The translations under genes were made by a program, and so were the position numbers. A DNA stretch of 64,000 bases from Verrucomicrobiaceae bacterium (GTDB lineage Bacteria > Verrucomicrobiota > Verrucomicrobiia > Verrucomicrobiales > Verrucomicrobiaceae), in assembly GCA_024232965.1 (NCBI GenBank), contig JACKQF010000004.1, forward strand, positions 372,001 to 436,000, read 5' to 3'. Of this stretch, positions 9,118 to 17,733 are shown in pieces. The notes beneath the pieces are model-generated. The model had not been told where the DNA came from, did no database searches, and saw nothing but the letters and a program-made list of their open reading frames with translations. Every line of letters starts with the position of its first letter. Position 1 is the first letter of the stretch.

Positions 9118-10644
9118 CTAAAGATCGGTCAGATTCGGTGCCCACATCCCGCCTTTGGAGAGCTCTGGAGTCTTGCCGTCTGGCGGATAGGTGGTCTTTG
9201 CTGCCGCGCGGACTTGGGCACTCAGTTCCGCCACAGTGTCAGCGTGCTCGGCCTTACCAGCAAGATTGACCAACTCCTCAGGATCATTGTCGTGGTCGTA
9301 GAGCTCGCGTCCAGCGTTGCCTTCATCCCATTCCGTGTAGCGCCAGCGTGGAGTGCGGAGGCTGTAGCCAAAAATCTGCTTTCCATCGGAACCCAAATCA
9401 CGACTGACCGTGGCGCGCTTCGCACCACCGCCGCGCGAGACCTGCGTCAGCGCCCAACCGCGCCCGACTGCATTCGCGTCGTTCAGCATCGGGATGAGAC
9501 TCTGGCCTTGAAGGCTATCCGGCGCTTTGACTCCGGCGAGCGCAGTGAGTGTGGGGTAGAGATCGAGATGGCTGACGGGGGTTTTCACAACAGTCCCCTT
9601 CCCTGCTGTCCCAGGCGCAACGATGAGCAATGGCACACGAGAGCTACCTTCAAAAAGACTCATCTTCTGCCACAGACCGTGCTCACCCATGTGGTAACCG
9701 TGATCGCTGGTAAATACGATGATGGTATTGTCCGACAGACCGAGCCGATCCAACGTATCAACGACACGACCAACCTGCGCATCCATGAAGCTGATGCTGG
9801 CATAATAGGCACGAACGAACTGGCGACGCAGATCATCAGTGAGCTTATCCTGCTCCTTCTTATAACTGCCGAGAGCGGCAGCAGGCACCTCGGGCGGATT
9901 TTTGTCGATAGCCGGATGCACGGGCATTTCTGCCTCTGGATACCAACTGTAATACGGCACCTCTGGCGCCACATACGGTGTGTGGGGACGGAAAAATCCA
10001 ACTGCCAGAAAGAAGGGACGCTCTTTGTGTTTGGCACAGCGCTCCAGCACCCATTCCGCATCGCTGGCGTTCAGCCCATCCGTGTGTTCAGCATCCGCTT
10101 TTGGCGATGCATACCAGCTCAACGTCCCCCCAAATTGCCCAGGCGTGAGAGTGAAAATCTTGGGCTCCTCCTCCATGCGATCAACACCAGCCGGATTGAG
10201 CTCCAGCTCCCAGGACGCCGGATCATCGTGGCCATTGGTCCCAATCGACTTCGGCACGTTGTAGTGATAGAGCTTGCCGATGCGCGCCGCGAAGTATCCC
10301 GCCTGCCGAAAGGCCTGCGGCAGACTTACGTGAGAGGGAATCGTCTGACGAAACAGCTGCGCATTAGACAGGATACCCGTGCTATTGGGATACAATCCGC
10401 ACAGCATCGAGTTACGGCTTGGGCCACACAGAGGAAAGGTGCAATAGGCACGATCAAATCGCACACCGCGTGCCGCCAATTTATCGATGTTCGGTGTCTT
10501 CGCTCGCGGATCGCCGTAGCAGCCGAGGTAGTTATTCAAGTCATCAGAGATGATGAACAAAACATTGGGCTTGGCCGCCGAAGAAGTCTGCGGCAGAGCG
10601 AAGGTGGACAGCAGCGCTGCTACGAGGATGAGTGCGTTATTCAT
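9118..10644 (-). CDS. Iduronate-2-sulfatase-type sulfatase
   Basis: 508-residue secreted sulfatase. The ATG at 10644 gives MNNALILVAALLSTFALPQT as signal peptide, and the extension to 10773 overlaps the next gene. KPNVLFIISDDLNNYLGCYG and the signature CGPSR (residues 73-77, followed by NSMLCGLYP) resemble the iduronate-2-sulfatase branch, as do FTSDHGYHMGEHGLWQK and ELYDHDNDPEELVNLA near the C-terminus. It is the promoter-proximal sulfatase of the leftward run. The esterase gene upstream ends 61 bases away. Acting on sulfated uronic acids is plausible from the family, but real substrates of bacterial members vary widely. Confidence 0.9.
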   Translation of the reverse strand: MNNALILVAALLSTFALPQTSSAAKPNVLFIISDDLNNYLGCYGDPRAKTPNIDKLAARGVRFDRAYCTFPLCGPSRNSMLCGLYPNSTGILSNAQLFRQTIPSHVSLPQAFRQAGYFAARIGKLYHYNVPKSIGTNGHDDPASWELELNPAGVDRMEEEPKIFTLTPGQFGGTLSWYASPKADAEHTDGLNASDAEWVLERCAKHKERPFFLAVGFFRPHTPYVAPEVPYYSWYPEAEMPVHPAIDKNPPEVPAAALGSYKKEQDKLTDDLRRQFVRAYYASISFMDAQVGRVVDTLDRLGLSDNTIIVFTSDHGYHMGEHGLWQKMSLFEGSSRVPLLIVAPGTAGKGTVVKTPVSHLDLYPTLTALAGVKAPDSLQGQSLIPMLNDANAVGRGWALTQVSRGGGAKRATVSRDLGSDGKQIFGYSLRTPRWRYTEWDEGNAGRELYDHDNDPEELVNLAGKAEHADTVAELSAQVRAAAKTTYPPDGKTPELSKGGMWAPNLTDL

Positions 10645-10705
10645 GGCTTGAAGATTGAGATCGTGAGCTTGACCCTTTATCAACAAGCGGTCAAGCAAAC
10701 AGGGT

Positions 10706-12205
10706 TTACTTCGGAGTCGGCACCATCGCCTCTGCGAAGCGCCGCCCCAACTCCCAGGTTCCAGACGTGCCAAAGTGCACGTGATCCTTGGGGTAGCGCG
10801 TCTTGGGATCGGTGGCCCGGTGATCGAGGTCGTCCGTCTTCACCAAAACCGCCCCAGACACAGCGAGTGCATCTCCACTAGATTCATCGACGGCCGACTG
10901 CCCGGCACGAACCAGATCGCGATTGGCACCCGCATTGGGCGGCGGCAAAACATGCCCGTAAACGAAGCGCAGATCCGGCGCAGCGAATCGCTCACGCACG
11001 CTGCGGATGAAGGCAGCCAAGTTCGCACCATACGCCGCAGCCGTTGTCTGGTCTTTGGAATCAGCCTCCCCCTGCTGCCAAATCATCCCGCGCAACTTCG
11101 GCGCATAACCGAGATCTCGCAGTCCCTCAAGACCCGCGTCCACCGTTGCAACAAAGGCCTGATACTGCGGACCACCCGGCGCGCCAGGCGCCCACTGCGT
11201 ATGGAGATCGGTCCCTGAATGCGCGTGCTTGATCAGCGCCGTTTTGGGGTCGGGCAACAACTCTTGCAGCCGATTGCCAAAGCCCAACTCTGGACCAAAA
11301 CGATCTGGCGATTCCGACGCCTGCCTCAGAGGCATCCACTTCAGTGGTTCGGCTCCACTTTTCAGATGCGGTTTGCCTGAGTGAAAAAGCAGCACACGCG
11401 GATCGGGCCGTATTTCAGGGGCGAGATTCGCCAGGTATCCCTGCCCGGTGGCATTGGATTGGCCACCAATGAGATAAACATCAATCGGCACCGGGGCTGC
11501 CAAATACGACACCAAATCTGGAGCGGCGAGTGGTAACTCCTGCACCACCAGTTGCGCCATCGCACGCGCCCCCGTCTCATTGAAGTGCGTTCGGTCCGTC
11601 TTGGAGGCCGCATAACTCCAACTGCCCGCATCTCCTTGTTTCAACAAAACTTGAAGGCTCGATGCATGGAGATCAATGAGCGGCACCGTCATCTCAATGG
11701 CGACCGATTTCATCGCATCCGCATAGGCCGCGAGAGGATCCAACGTTGTCCCATCTTCATTAAATGTGCGCCGCACCATCGGCGTCACCAGCACCACGTG
11801 TGCCTCGATCTCCCGCGCCTCGCGAACAAACTGCCGCAGATTTTCCGCATAGTCCGTCGCCGCATCTGTCGCCTCTGGGCGGCCCGCGCCATGGGAATCA
11901 TTGTGCCCCATTTGAATGAAGATCCACGAGGGACGCTCCGCCAGCGTCCGGTCCCAAAGCCCCTCTTTGCGAAACGTCTTCGTGCTACGACCACCCTTCG
12001 CCAAATTCACCACCGTGCACTCGGGCTTCAAAGCCTCCTGAAGATAACGCCCCCAACCGCGAGTGGCTAACTTCTCCGGGTAGTCACAAACGGTCGAATC
12101 GCCGACCAAGACGATCTTAACGGGCTTCACATCAGCAGCGTGAAGCGAAACACCCGTCAGAGTGAGGACAGCGAGAAACCGAAGGATGGAGGAGAAGCAG
12201 GTCAT
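10706..12205 (-). CDS. Two-domain SGNH carbohydrate esterase (CE12-like + SASA)
   Basis: 499-residue secreted protein with signal peptide (residues 1-23) and two esterase domains. Domain 1 (about 25-250) is SGNH/GDSL of the rhamnogalacturonan acetylesterase type: GDSTVCDYP (catalytic Ser), NLAKGGRSTK, MGHNDSHGAG, and DRTHFNETGA with the Asp-His pair. Domain 2 (about 255-495) is a sialate-O-acetylesterase-type SASA domain: YLIGGQSNATGQG (catalytic Ser), HSGTDLHTQW, MIWQQGEADS and a closing KDHVHFGTSG. Both catalytic sets look intact. The likely role is removal of two kinds of acetyl groups from pectin or hemicellulose before the sulfatases and lyases act. It may be cotranscribed with the sulfatase downstream. 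Confidence 0.85.
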   Translation of the reverse strand: MTCFSSILRFLAVLTLTGVSLHAADVKPVKIVLVGDSTVCDYPEKLATRGWGRYLQEALKPECTVVNLAKGGRSTKTFRKEGLWDRTLAERPSWIFIQMGHNDSHGAGRPEATDAATDYAENLRQFVREAREIEAHVVLVTPMVRRTFNEDGTTLDPLAAYADAMKSVAIEMTVPLIDLHASSLQVLLKQGDAGSWSYAASKTDRTHFNETGARAMAQLVVQELPLAAPDLVSYLAAPVPIDVYLIGGQSNATGQGYLANLAPEIRPDPRVLLFHSGKPHLKSGAEPLKWMPLRQASESPDRFGPELGFGNRLQELLPDPKTALIKHAHSGTDLHTQWAPGAPGGPQYQAFVATVDAGLEGLRDLGYAPKLRGMIWQQGEADSKDQTTAAAYGANLAAFIRSVRERFAAPDLRFVYGHVLPPPNAGANRDLVRAGQSAVDESSGDALAVSGAVLVKTDDLDHRATDPKTRYPKDHVHFGTSGTWELGRRFAEAMVPTPK

Positions 12206-12290
12206 GCGGCTTTAGAAAACGCAAGACATGGACGACTTTGTCAAAACCTCGCCCAATCAGATGTCGCTACCGACCTCGGCGCCACTTCCC

Positions 12291-12989
12291 TCAGGCCACC
12301 TTTTCCCGCACACGAATCATGCCGTCTTCGACATCCACGATGCGGTCAAAGACATCCAGTGTTCGGTGGTCATGCGTGACGACCAGGACCCCGGCGTTGC
12401 GCTCGTGGGCGACTTTGGCAAAGAGTTCCATCACCTGCCGACCACGCTGACTGTCGAGCGCAGCGGTGGGTTCGTCAGCGAGGATGAGGCTTGGCTCATT
12501 CGCGAGAGCACGAGCCACCGCCACACGCTGCTGCTCGCCACCAGACAGCGCTACCGGCAGGTTGTGAGCACGCGCACCGACGCCCAAGTAGTCGAGCAAC
12601 TCCATCGCTCGTTTGCGTGCAGCCTTGGGCGCGGTGTCGTTCACTTCGAGGGCGATCTGCACATTTTCCAAAGCAGAGAGAAATGGGATGAGGTTCGCTT
12701 TTTGGAAGACAAAGCCGAGGTGCTGGCGACGAAAGGCACGTAGATCGACCAAGGCCTTGGGTCCATCCAGCACGAGCTTGCCACCGATCTCGATCTTGCC
12801 TGTCGTGGGCGGATTGATCAGCGCCATGGCGGTGAGGATGGTGGACTTCCCGGAGCCGCTGGGTCCGAACATGCCAACGATCTCACCGCGAGCGATGCTC
12901 AGCGAGGCATCACGAATGGCCACGACCTCGGTATGGCCGCTGCCATACACTTTGCGCAGATGCTGGACTTCAACGGCTGGAGCAATCAT
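12291..12989 (-). CDS. ABC transporter ATPase, DevA/LolD type
   Basis: 232-residue ATPase of the MacB/LolD/DevA export family. Walker A is GPSGSGKST (residues 42-50), the signature LSGGEQQRVAVARAL, Walker B ILADEPTAALD and the switch histidine VVTHD. The ATG at 12989 overlaps the stop of the permease by four bases (ATGA), which fixes the start over the longer open frame to 13424. It is the last gene of a leftward operon with the FtsX-type permease and the HlyD-type adaptor. Together they form a DevBCA-like tripartite exporter of unknown substrate. Confidence 0.9.
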   Translation of the reverse strand: MIAPAVEVQHLRKVYGSGHTEVVAIRDASLSIARGEIVGMFGPSGSGKSTILTAMALINPPTTGKIEIGGKLVLDGPKALVDLRAFRRQHLGFVFQKANLIPFLSALENVQIALEVNDTAPKAARKRAMELLDYLGVGARAHNLPVALSGGEQQRVAVARALANEPSLILADEPTAALDSQRGRQVMELFAKVAHERNAGVLVVTHDHRTLDVFDRIVDVEDGMIRVREKVA

Positions 12990-14200
12990 GCGGAGAGGAC
13001 GGTGTTGGGCTCCACGCTCAAGGCCTTCCAAATGCCGAGCAAACTCGCGAGCGTAGAGATGACGAGAACGATGAAACCCAGCGAGATGAGGTCCGCAAGC
13101 TCCACCACGACGAGACGAGGGAAATGAGGAAAGGTGAACTGCCCGATGCCCCAGGCCAGGGCATAGCCAAAAGCACCCATGAGCAGTGATTGCTGCAAAA
13201 TGAGGCCGCCGATTACGCGATTGCGCGCTCCAATGAGCTTCAGCAGCGCGATGTCGCGTATCTTGTCGAGCGTCAGGGTATAGATGATCAGCGCGATGAT
13301 GATGGTGGAGATGATGATGAGCAAGACGCGGAAGAGCCCGAGCTGTCGCTTCGCCTTGTCCACCATACCGGAGAGCAGCAGATCCTTTTGCTCCTGCGTG
13401 GAAAAGACGGTGATGTCTGGCCACGTGTCGAGCGTGGCACGCACAGCGGCGGCGTCCGCATCTGGATGCAAGGTCACGAGCACAGCACTGACCTGCGGCC
13501 TGGAGAGAGCCGGAATACTGCTGGAAGGCCCAGCAGCACGATCCAGTAGCAGCGGCTGTAGGCGGCCTATCTCGATCCCTTCCAGCCGTGCACGTCGTGC
13601 CGCACGCTCCAGGCGCACGGCCTCGCCAGGCACATCGAACTGAATCGCCTGCGCGTCGCTGACGGTGAAGAACGTCAGTCCATCACCACTGGTCCCGACC
13701 ATGCCCCGCGTGTGGCCCACGACTTCATACTCGTCTCTGCCGAGCTTGATCTTCTCGCCCAAAGGCAGCCGCAGAGACAAGTCCGCGATCATTTCATAAT
13801 GCGCCTGCCCCAGCGCACGGCCCGCCACCAGCGGAATCCATTCGCCACGATCCTCCGGCCAAGAGAGACCTTGCACCACCATGCGCAACGGCCTGCCTTG
13901 GTGCACGCGCTGAATGGTGTGCGACACGAAACGTCGCGATTGCGCCACACCCGGCACGGCACGCACACGATCTTCCAGACTGGCAGAGATTCGCGAGACC
14001 TCGGCAAAAGGCCCGCGTGTGTGACCCTGAACGACCCACAGATCTGCGCCCACGCGATCCACCAGCAGCGTCGCTTCGTAAATCAGGCCGCGATAGATGC
14101 CGCCCATGCCCATCACGATCATGAGCAGCAAACCAATGCCCACCGTGGTGAAGGCAAAGCGACCCGAGTTGTGCCGGATGTCTCGGACGGCGAGGTTCAT
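12986..14200 (-). CDS. ABC transporter permease, DevC/FtsX type
   Basis: 404-residue inner-membrane permease. One N-terminal transmembrane helix (about 15-38) is followed by a large periplasmic domain with GADLWVVQGHTRGPFAE, typical of DevC. Three C-terminal helices then come from about residue 280 (LLIIISTIIIALIIYTLTL, the segment around LMGAFGYALAWG, and LISLGFIVLVISTLASLLG). Four-base ATGA overlaps occur at both ends, with the adaptor gene upstream and the ATPase downstream. The family exports glycolipids, peptides or metal-related cargo. The substrate here is not evident. Confidence 0.88.
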   Translation of the reverse strand: MNLAVRDIRHNSGRFAFTTVGIGLLLMIVMGMGGIYRGLIYEATLLVDRVGADLWVVQGHTRGPFAEVSRISASLEDRVRAVPGVAQSRRFVSHTIQRVHQGRPLRMVVQGLSWPEDRGEWIPLVAGRALGQAHYEMIADLSLRLPLGEKIKLGRDEYEVVGHTRGMVGTSGDGLTFFTVSDAQAIQFDVPGEAVRLERAARRARLEGIEIGRLQPLLLDRAAGPSSSIPALSRPQVSAVLVTLHPDADAAAVRATLDTWPDITVFSTQEQKDLLLSGMVDKAKRQLGLFRVLLIIISTIIIALIIYTLTLDKIRDIALLKLIGARNRVIGGLILQQSLLMGAFGYALAWGIGQFTFPHFPRLVVVELADLISLGFIVLVISTLASLLGIWKALSVEPNTVLSA

Positions 14201-15123
14201 GGCATCTGAATGAAAACCTCAGCACGTTGGCCGATGGTCCAGTTTTTCGGCAACTCATTCACGCGGACATCGACAAGGAACTCGCGTGTCTCACGATCCG
14301 TCTCGCGCCCGATGCGCGCCACCACACCGGGATAGCTCTTGCCGCTCTCTGAGCGGAAAACGATGCGCGCCTTTTGGCCAACATTGACGGTAGGGATCGC
14401 CGTTTCATCCACCCAGGCACTCACCCAGATCTCTTCCAGTGAGATGAGTTCCATCAATGGTCCACCCGGCACCAGCATCTCGCCAAGTTCACGATCACGC
14501 CGGATGATGAGACCATCGTAAGGAGCCACGATCTCAGTGAAGGCCATCTGCTCCTTGCGATAGAGCAGATTCTTTTCCGCCACCAACACCTGACCCTCAG
14601 CCTCAGCGATAGCCGCATGAGAGCGTTTCAAATCTGCCTCAGCCACTCGCAGTGCTTCGACACCTTTGTCGGCTTCAGATTGTGCTACCGCATTCGCTTT
14701 GGCCAAATCAACGAGCCGCTCGTTATCACGTCGCGCCTGCTCCAGCACGGCTTCGGAGCGAGCCAAGTCGGCACTCACTCGCGCAGAGGTTTGCTTTGCC
14801 GCAGACAGCGTTGCCTCAGCAATCGCCACCTGTTGCTTGATCTCCGCATCATCGAGCCGAGCGAGGAGTTGACCCGCCTTCACGGTGTCACCTTGATCCA
14901 CCAGCACCTCTGCCAACCGCTCCTGAATCCGCGAGCTGATCGTCGTCTTCACCCGCGCCTCCAGCGTGCCGGTGCCCATCACTTCACCGACAGGCATCGC
15001 CTTCACAACGGTGGGTGCTGCGGCTGCAGGCGTTGCAAACTTGAGCTTATACACGGCCACTCCAGCGAGTGCGGCGACGAAGATCCAAAATAGCGGGCGA
15101 CGGAACATAGGCAGTAAAGTCAT
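14197..15123 (-). CDS. HlyD/DevB-type periplasmic adaptor (membrane fusion) protein
   Basis: 308-residue membrane-fusion protein. An N-terminal anchor helix (FWIFVAALAGVAVYKLKF) is followed by a lipoyl-type beta segment (SSRIQERLAEVLVDQGDTV). A long coiled-coil hairpin comes next (about residues 90-190, rich in A, E, K, R), then the second lipoyl half (ENLLYRKEQMAFTEIVAPYD, DGLIIRRDRELGEMLVPGG) and a beta-barrel domain. It links the inner-membrane DevC/DevA pair to the cell envelope. The start overlaps the stop of the 62-residue gene by four bases (ATGA). Confidence 0.88.
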   Translation of the reverse strand: MTLLPMFRRPLFWIFVAALAGVAVYKLKFATPAAAAPTVVKAMPVGEVMGTGTLEARVKTTISSRIQERLAEVLVDQGDTVKAGQLLARLDDAEIKQQVAIAEATLSAAKQTSARVSADLARSEAVLEQARRDNERLVDLAKANAVAQSEADKGVEALRVAEADLKRSHAAIAEAEGQVLVAEKNLLYRKEQMAFTEIVAPYDGLIIRRDRELGEMLVPGGPLMELISLEEIWVSAWVDETAIPTVNVGQKARIVFRSESGKSYPGVVARIGRETDRETREFLVDVRVNELPKNWTIGQRAEVFIQMP

Positions 15124-15308
15124 GGACGCGGATCATGCGGAGCCGCGCCTGGAGGCGGTGCGTGCGACTTGAAAATCAGCCGCAACATCTTCACGTTGAT
15201 CACAAGGAAGCGCAGTAGCTGATACGGCGCGAAAGTCCGCCAGAATCGCGTGGACGGAGTCGGCACCGTCGCATAGGCAACAGGGCCGTTGAGGTCAGAT
15301 GGTTTCAT
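15120..15308 (-). CDS. Small conserved-context protein, 62 residues, unknown function
   Basis: 62-residue protein that I do not recognise. It reads MKPSDLNGPVAYATVPTPST then an aromatic, basic segment (RFWRTFAPYQLLRFLVINVK) and a proline-rich end (PPPGAAPHDPRP). It lacks a clear transmembrane helix, but the central part could form an amphipathic membrane-surface helix. Its stop overlaps the adaptor start by four bases, and its ATG lies 21 bases after the flavoprotein stop. This makes it a likely real member of the operon rather than a chance frame. It may couple the flavoprotein or the exporter to the membrane, but that is inference. Confidence 0.6.
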   Translation of the reverse strand: MKPSDLNGPVAYATVPTPSTRFWRTFAPYQLLRFLVINVKMLRLIFKSHAPPPGAAPHDPRP

Positions 15309-15329
15309 AGTGGGCGAGGTGGATGAAGT

Positions 15330-16787
15330 TTATTCGGGGATCAATGACCAGCCTGGGAGGCATTTGGCTTTGTAGATGAACATGTGATGAAGGAGATGCT
15401 TCAACCAATGCCCGGCCAGACCGATCTCGCCCGTGGTGTAATCGAGATCACGACCGAACTCATAGCGCTCGTAGTCGGGCACCAGCGGATAAAGCGTGAT
15501 CGTGGCCGCCGTCCCACTGAACAAACCTTTGCCAGCAGAGGCTACGCAAGCCGCCCCCATCGTCGCGAAAGGTGCCCGATGCAGCGGAGACTCGCCCCCA
15601 TGACGAATACGATCAGCGATGGAAAACGCCACCGTGCGGCCCATGATGCCAGCCGTCATACCTGTGCGAGGAACCGCTGGCGCGACGAGTGTGCCCTTGG
15701 GCGAACGAAGCGGACGGGACACTGCATGCGGCGGTGCAAAGGCGATGCCAGCGGCGAAGACATTGTCATAAGTCGGGTTCTGGTAAGTGGCCGGCCAGTC
15801 GCGCGGCGACCACTCTTCGAACGGACGCTCCGTGTAGTCGGCATCAACGCGCATGAATCCATTCGGAGCAAAGATCTGCGGCGCGATGTCGGCACCCGCA
15901 CGATTGATCGCCGCAAGACCCACGCCGCGAAAGGGCGGCAAGAGCATGGCAAAGTCGAACTCAAGCTCACGCTCCAGCCCTTCCACCGTCTCGTAAGCGA
16001 GCTTGCTAGGACTGACTTGCTGGACATGTGCACGATTGATCCACTCGACCCCGCGCTCCACGAACAACGACTCCGCAAACAACCGACTCGGCGTCACGTA
16101 GCCGCCCCGCTTGAGATGCAGCCCGCCCATGCCGAAGTCTCCCAGCTCGTTTTCGTTGGTCAGGAAAATGATCCTCGCCCGTTCACGCACACCGTGGCGG
16201 CGCAATTCGTGTTCGACATTGAAGACATACTCAAAGGCAGCTCCCTCGCAGGTGCAGGTGCCGTGCCCCATGCCGACGACCAGCGTTTGCTTCTCCCCAC
16301 GCTTCATGCGCTCGATGCTCTCGCGGAAGGCGCGCGCAGCTTCGACCGCATGATCAGCCGTGCAGACAGACCAACTGTGACCACCGTGCGGCCCGAGTCC
16401 AGGTGTCGCGCCGAAGTTGAGCTTCGGGCCAGTGGCATTGATCAGGTAGTCGTAGGTTTCGCGGCCCGGAGGCGCTTCCGGAGCCGCACCAGAGGCAGTG
16501 TATTCGACATGTGGCGAGGGCAGTTCCGCAGTGCCCTCAGGCCGAATCACTGTCCCGCGTCCCTGTCGAAACTCGACGCCGATCCGCGCATACACCGGCG
16601 CGAGCGGAAAGACCACCTCGCGCCGTTCCATCGAACCCACGCCCACCCAGATGTTGGACGGAATCCAGTTCCACTCGGCATCAGGAGAGATGACAACGAT
16701 CTCATGACTGCTCCCGAGTTTTTTCCGCAGCAAAGTCGCGGCGGTGTGGCCAGCAATGCCAGCTCCAAGAATAACGGTTTTAGCCAT
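15330..16787 (-). CDS. FAD-dependent sulfide:quinone oxidoreductase-like protein
   Basis: 485-residue flavoprotein. The N-terminal Rossmann motif GAGIAGHTAA (residues 8-17) binds FAD, and YDYLINATGPKLNFG is the mid-protein ATG segment. Cysteines at about 142 (VCTADHA) and 178/180 (GHGTCTCEGAAFEY) lie where sulfide:quinone oxidoreductases have redox cysteines, and a further Cys lies near the C-terminus (GAACVASAG). A C-terminal amphipathic segment (HWLKHLLHHMFIYKAK) would fit membrane attachment to reach quinone. No transmembrane anchor or signal peptide is seen. It lies between the DUF2202 gene (68 bases) and the 62-residue gene (21 bases). It could instead be an NDH-2-like or related flavoprotein. 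Confidence 0.78.
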   Translation of the reverse strand: MAKTVILGAGIAGHTAATLLRKKLGSSHEIVVISPDAEWNWIPSNIWVGVGSMERREVVFPLAPVYARIGVEFRQGRGTVIRPEGTAELPSPHVEYTASGAAPEAPPGRETYDYLINATGPKLNFGATPGLGPHGGHSWSVCTADHAVEAARAFRESIERMKRGEKQTLVVGMGHGTCTCEGAAFEYVFNVEHELRRHGVRERARIIFLTNENELGDFGMGGLHLKRGGYVTPSRLFAESLFVERGVEWINRAHVQQVSPSKLAYETVEGLERELEFDFAMLLPPFRGVGLAAINRAGADIAPQIFAPNGFMRVDADYTERPFEEWSPRDWPATYQNPTYDNVFAAGIAFAPPHAVSRPLRSPKGTLVAPAVPRTGMTAGIMGRTVAFSIADRIRHGGESPLHRAPFATMGAACVASAGKGLFSGTAATITLYPLVPDYERYEFGRDLDYTTGEIGLAGHWLKHLLHHMFIYKAKCLPGWSLIPE

Positions 16788-16855
16788 AAAGGTGGTTGGG
16801 TGGATTGACGACGAATGAAAATGAAGTCACGACGGTGCCGGAAAGGTCGCAGAGT

Positions 16856-17449
16856 CTAAGGCTTGCCTTTGCCCTTCCCCTTTCCTTTGCCTCGCCCTCC
16901 TCTCGGCATGGGAAGACTCTGCATTTGGGAATCATTGAGCTGACCCTGGGAAGCCGCTGCCGCTTCAAAGGCCGGCAGATGGGCCTCAAGTGATGCGCCG
17001 CGCAGATTGTGAAACACCTGCGTCAGATCGGGGTAATCTTTCACCGCCGCCAGATACCCATCATAGAGGGCCACGTTCTTCTTTTCAGCCTCAATGCCAT
17101 CCTTCGCGGCTTGGAGGAGCGTTTCCGGCGGAGTCACTTTCCCGGCAAACTTGTCATCGGGAATCGGCACGCCGTATTTCTCAAACTGCCGTTTCAGCGC
17201 CTGTATGTGCCGCGTCTCTGCCTCACGGATATTGGCATACGGTTGGACGTCACCGAACTTCTTCAAGATGGCGGAGTAGAGCGCATGGGCGGCGAACTCG
17301 CCCTCCGGTCCGGCAAGCGTCTCCATGAGTGCTTGCTTGGCCTCAGCAGTAAGGCCTACTGACGCACGGCCACCTCCAGCTTGTTGTGCGGATGCAAAAG
17401 GGGCGGACAGCAGCGCAAAAGCAGCCGCCAGGGTAGTGAGTGTTTTCAT
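16856..17449 (-). CDS. Secreted DUF2202 ferritin-like protein
   Basis: 197 residues from the ATG at 17449 (an ATG four codons earlier, at 17461, is also possible). A signal peptide (KTLTTLAAAFALLSAPFASA) is followed by a four-helix ferritin-like DUF2202 domain. Glu/His pairs fit a di-metal site: EGEFAAHALYSAI, EAETRHIQALKRQF, EAEKKNVALYDGYL and ASLEAHLPAFE. The C-terminus is a Gly-Lys repeat (GGRGKGKGKGKGKP). It is the first gene of the leftward operon with the flavoprotein and the DevBCA exporter, so a role in envelope metal or redox handling is likely. The exact function is unknown. Confidence 0.82.
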   Translation of the reverse strand: MKTLTTLAAAFALLSAPFASAQQAGGGRASVGLTAEAKQALMETLAGPEGEFAAHALYSAILKKFGDVQPYANIREAETRHIQALKRQFEKYGVPIPDDKFAGKVTPPETLLQAAKDGIEAEKKNVALYDGYLAAVKDYPDLTQVFHNLRGASLEAHLPAFEAAAASQGQLNDSQMQSLPMPRGGRGKGKGKGKGKP

Positions 17450-17521
17450 GGTCGGATTCATTTCGTTGCGGGTGATACTGCGACGAAGGACAAACCGCCC
17501 ACCGTCACCACAAGGTGCAAC

Positions 17522-17543
17522 CCCAGCGCCTTTCGTCGCTGGG
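17522..17543. repeat. Short perfect inverted repeat (hairpin)
   Basis: A 7-base inverted repeat, CCCAGCG and CGCTGGG, with an 8-base loop lies in the roughly 270-base space between the DUF2202 gene start and the end of the PD-(D/E)xK gene. There is no T-run on either side, so it is a weak terminator or attenuator candidate for the leftward operon that ends at 17734. Nothing else recognisable was seen in this intergenic space. Confidence 0.3.
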
Positions 17544-17733
17544 TAAGATTGGGCCTATCTTGCGCAGAAGAAGGCCATTTGGGCGAGCTGAGAGTGAAAG
17601 GATGATCCTCCAAGTTGCCTTGCCATAGTCCGCCACGGTTCCCTACTTCTCAGACTCAGAAAGGAGCGATTAAGCGAAACCAGCACACTGCTTCCTTGTT
17701 GTCAGTCGCCGCCCCGCTTTCAGGCCCGAAGAT

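Noticed and set aside
17522..17543. Hairpin as a factor-independent terminator of the methylase-nuclease operon
   Set aside because: No T-tract follows on the minus strand and it lies about 190 bases past the stop. Kept only as a weak repeat.
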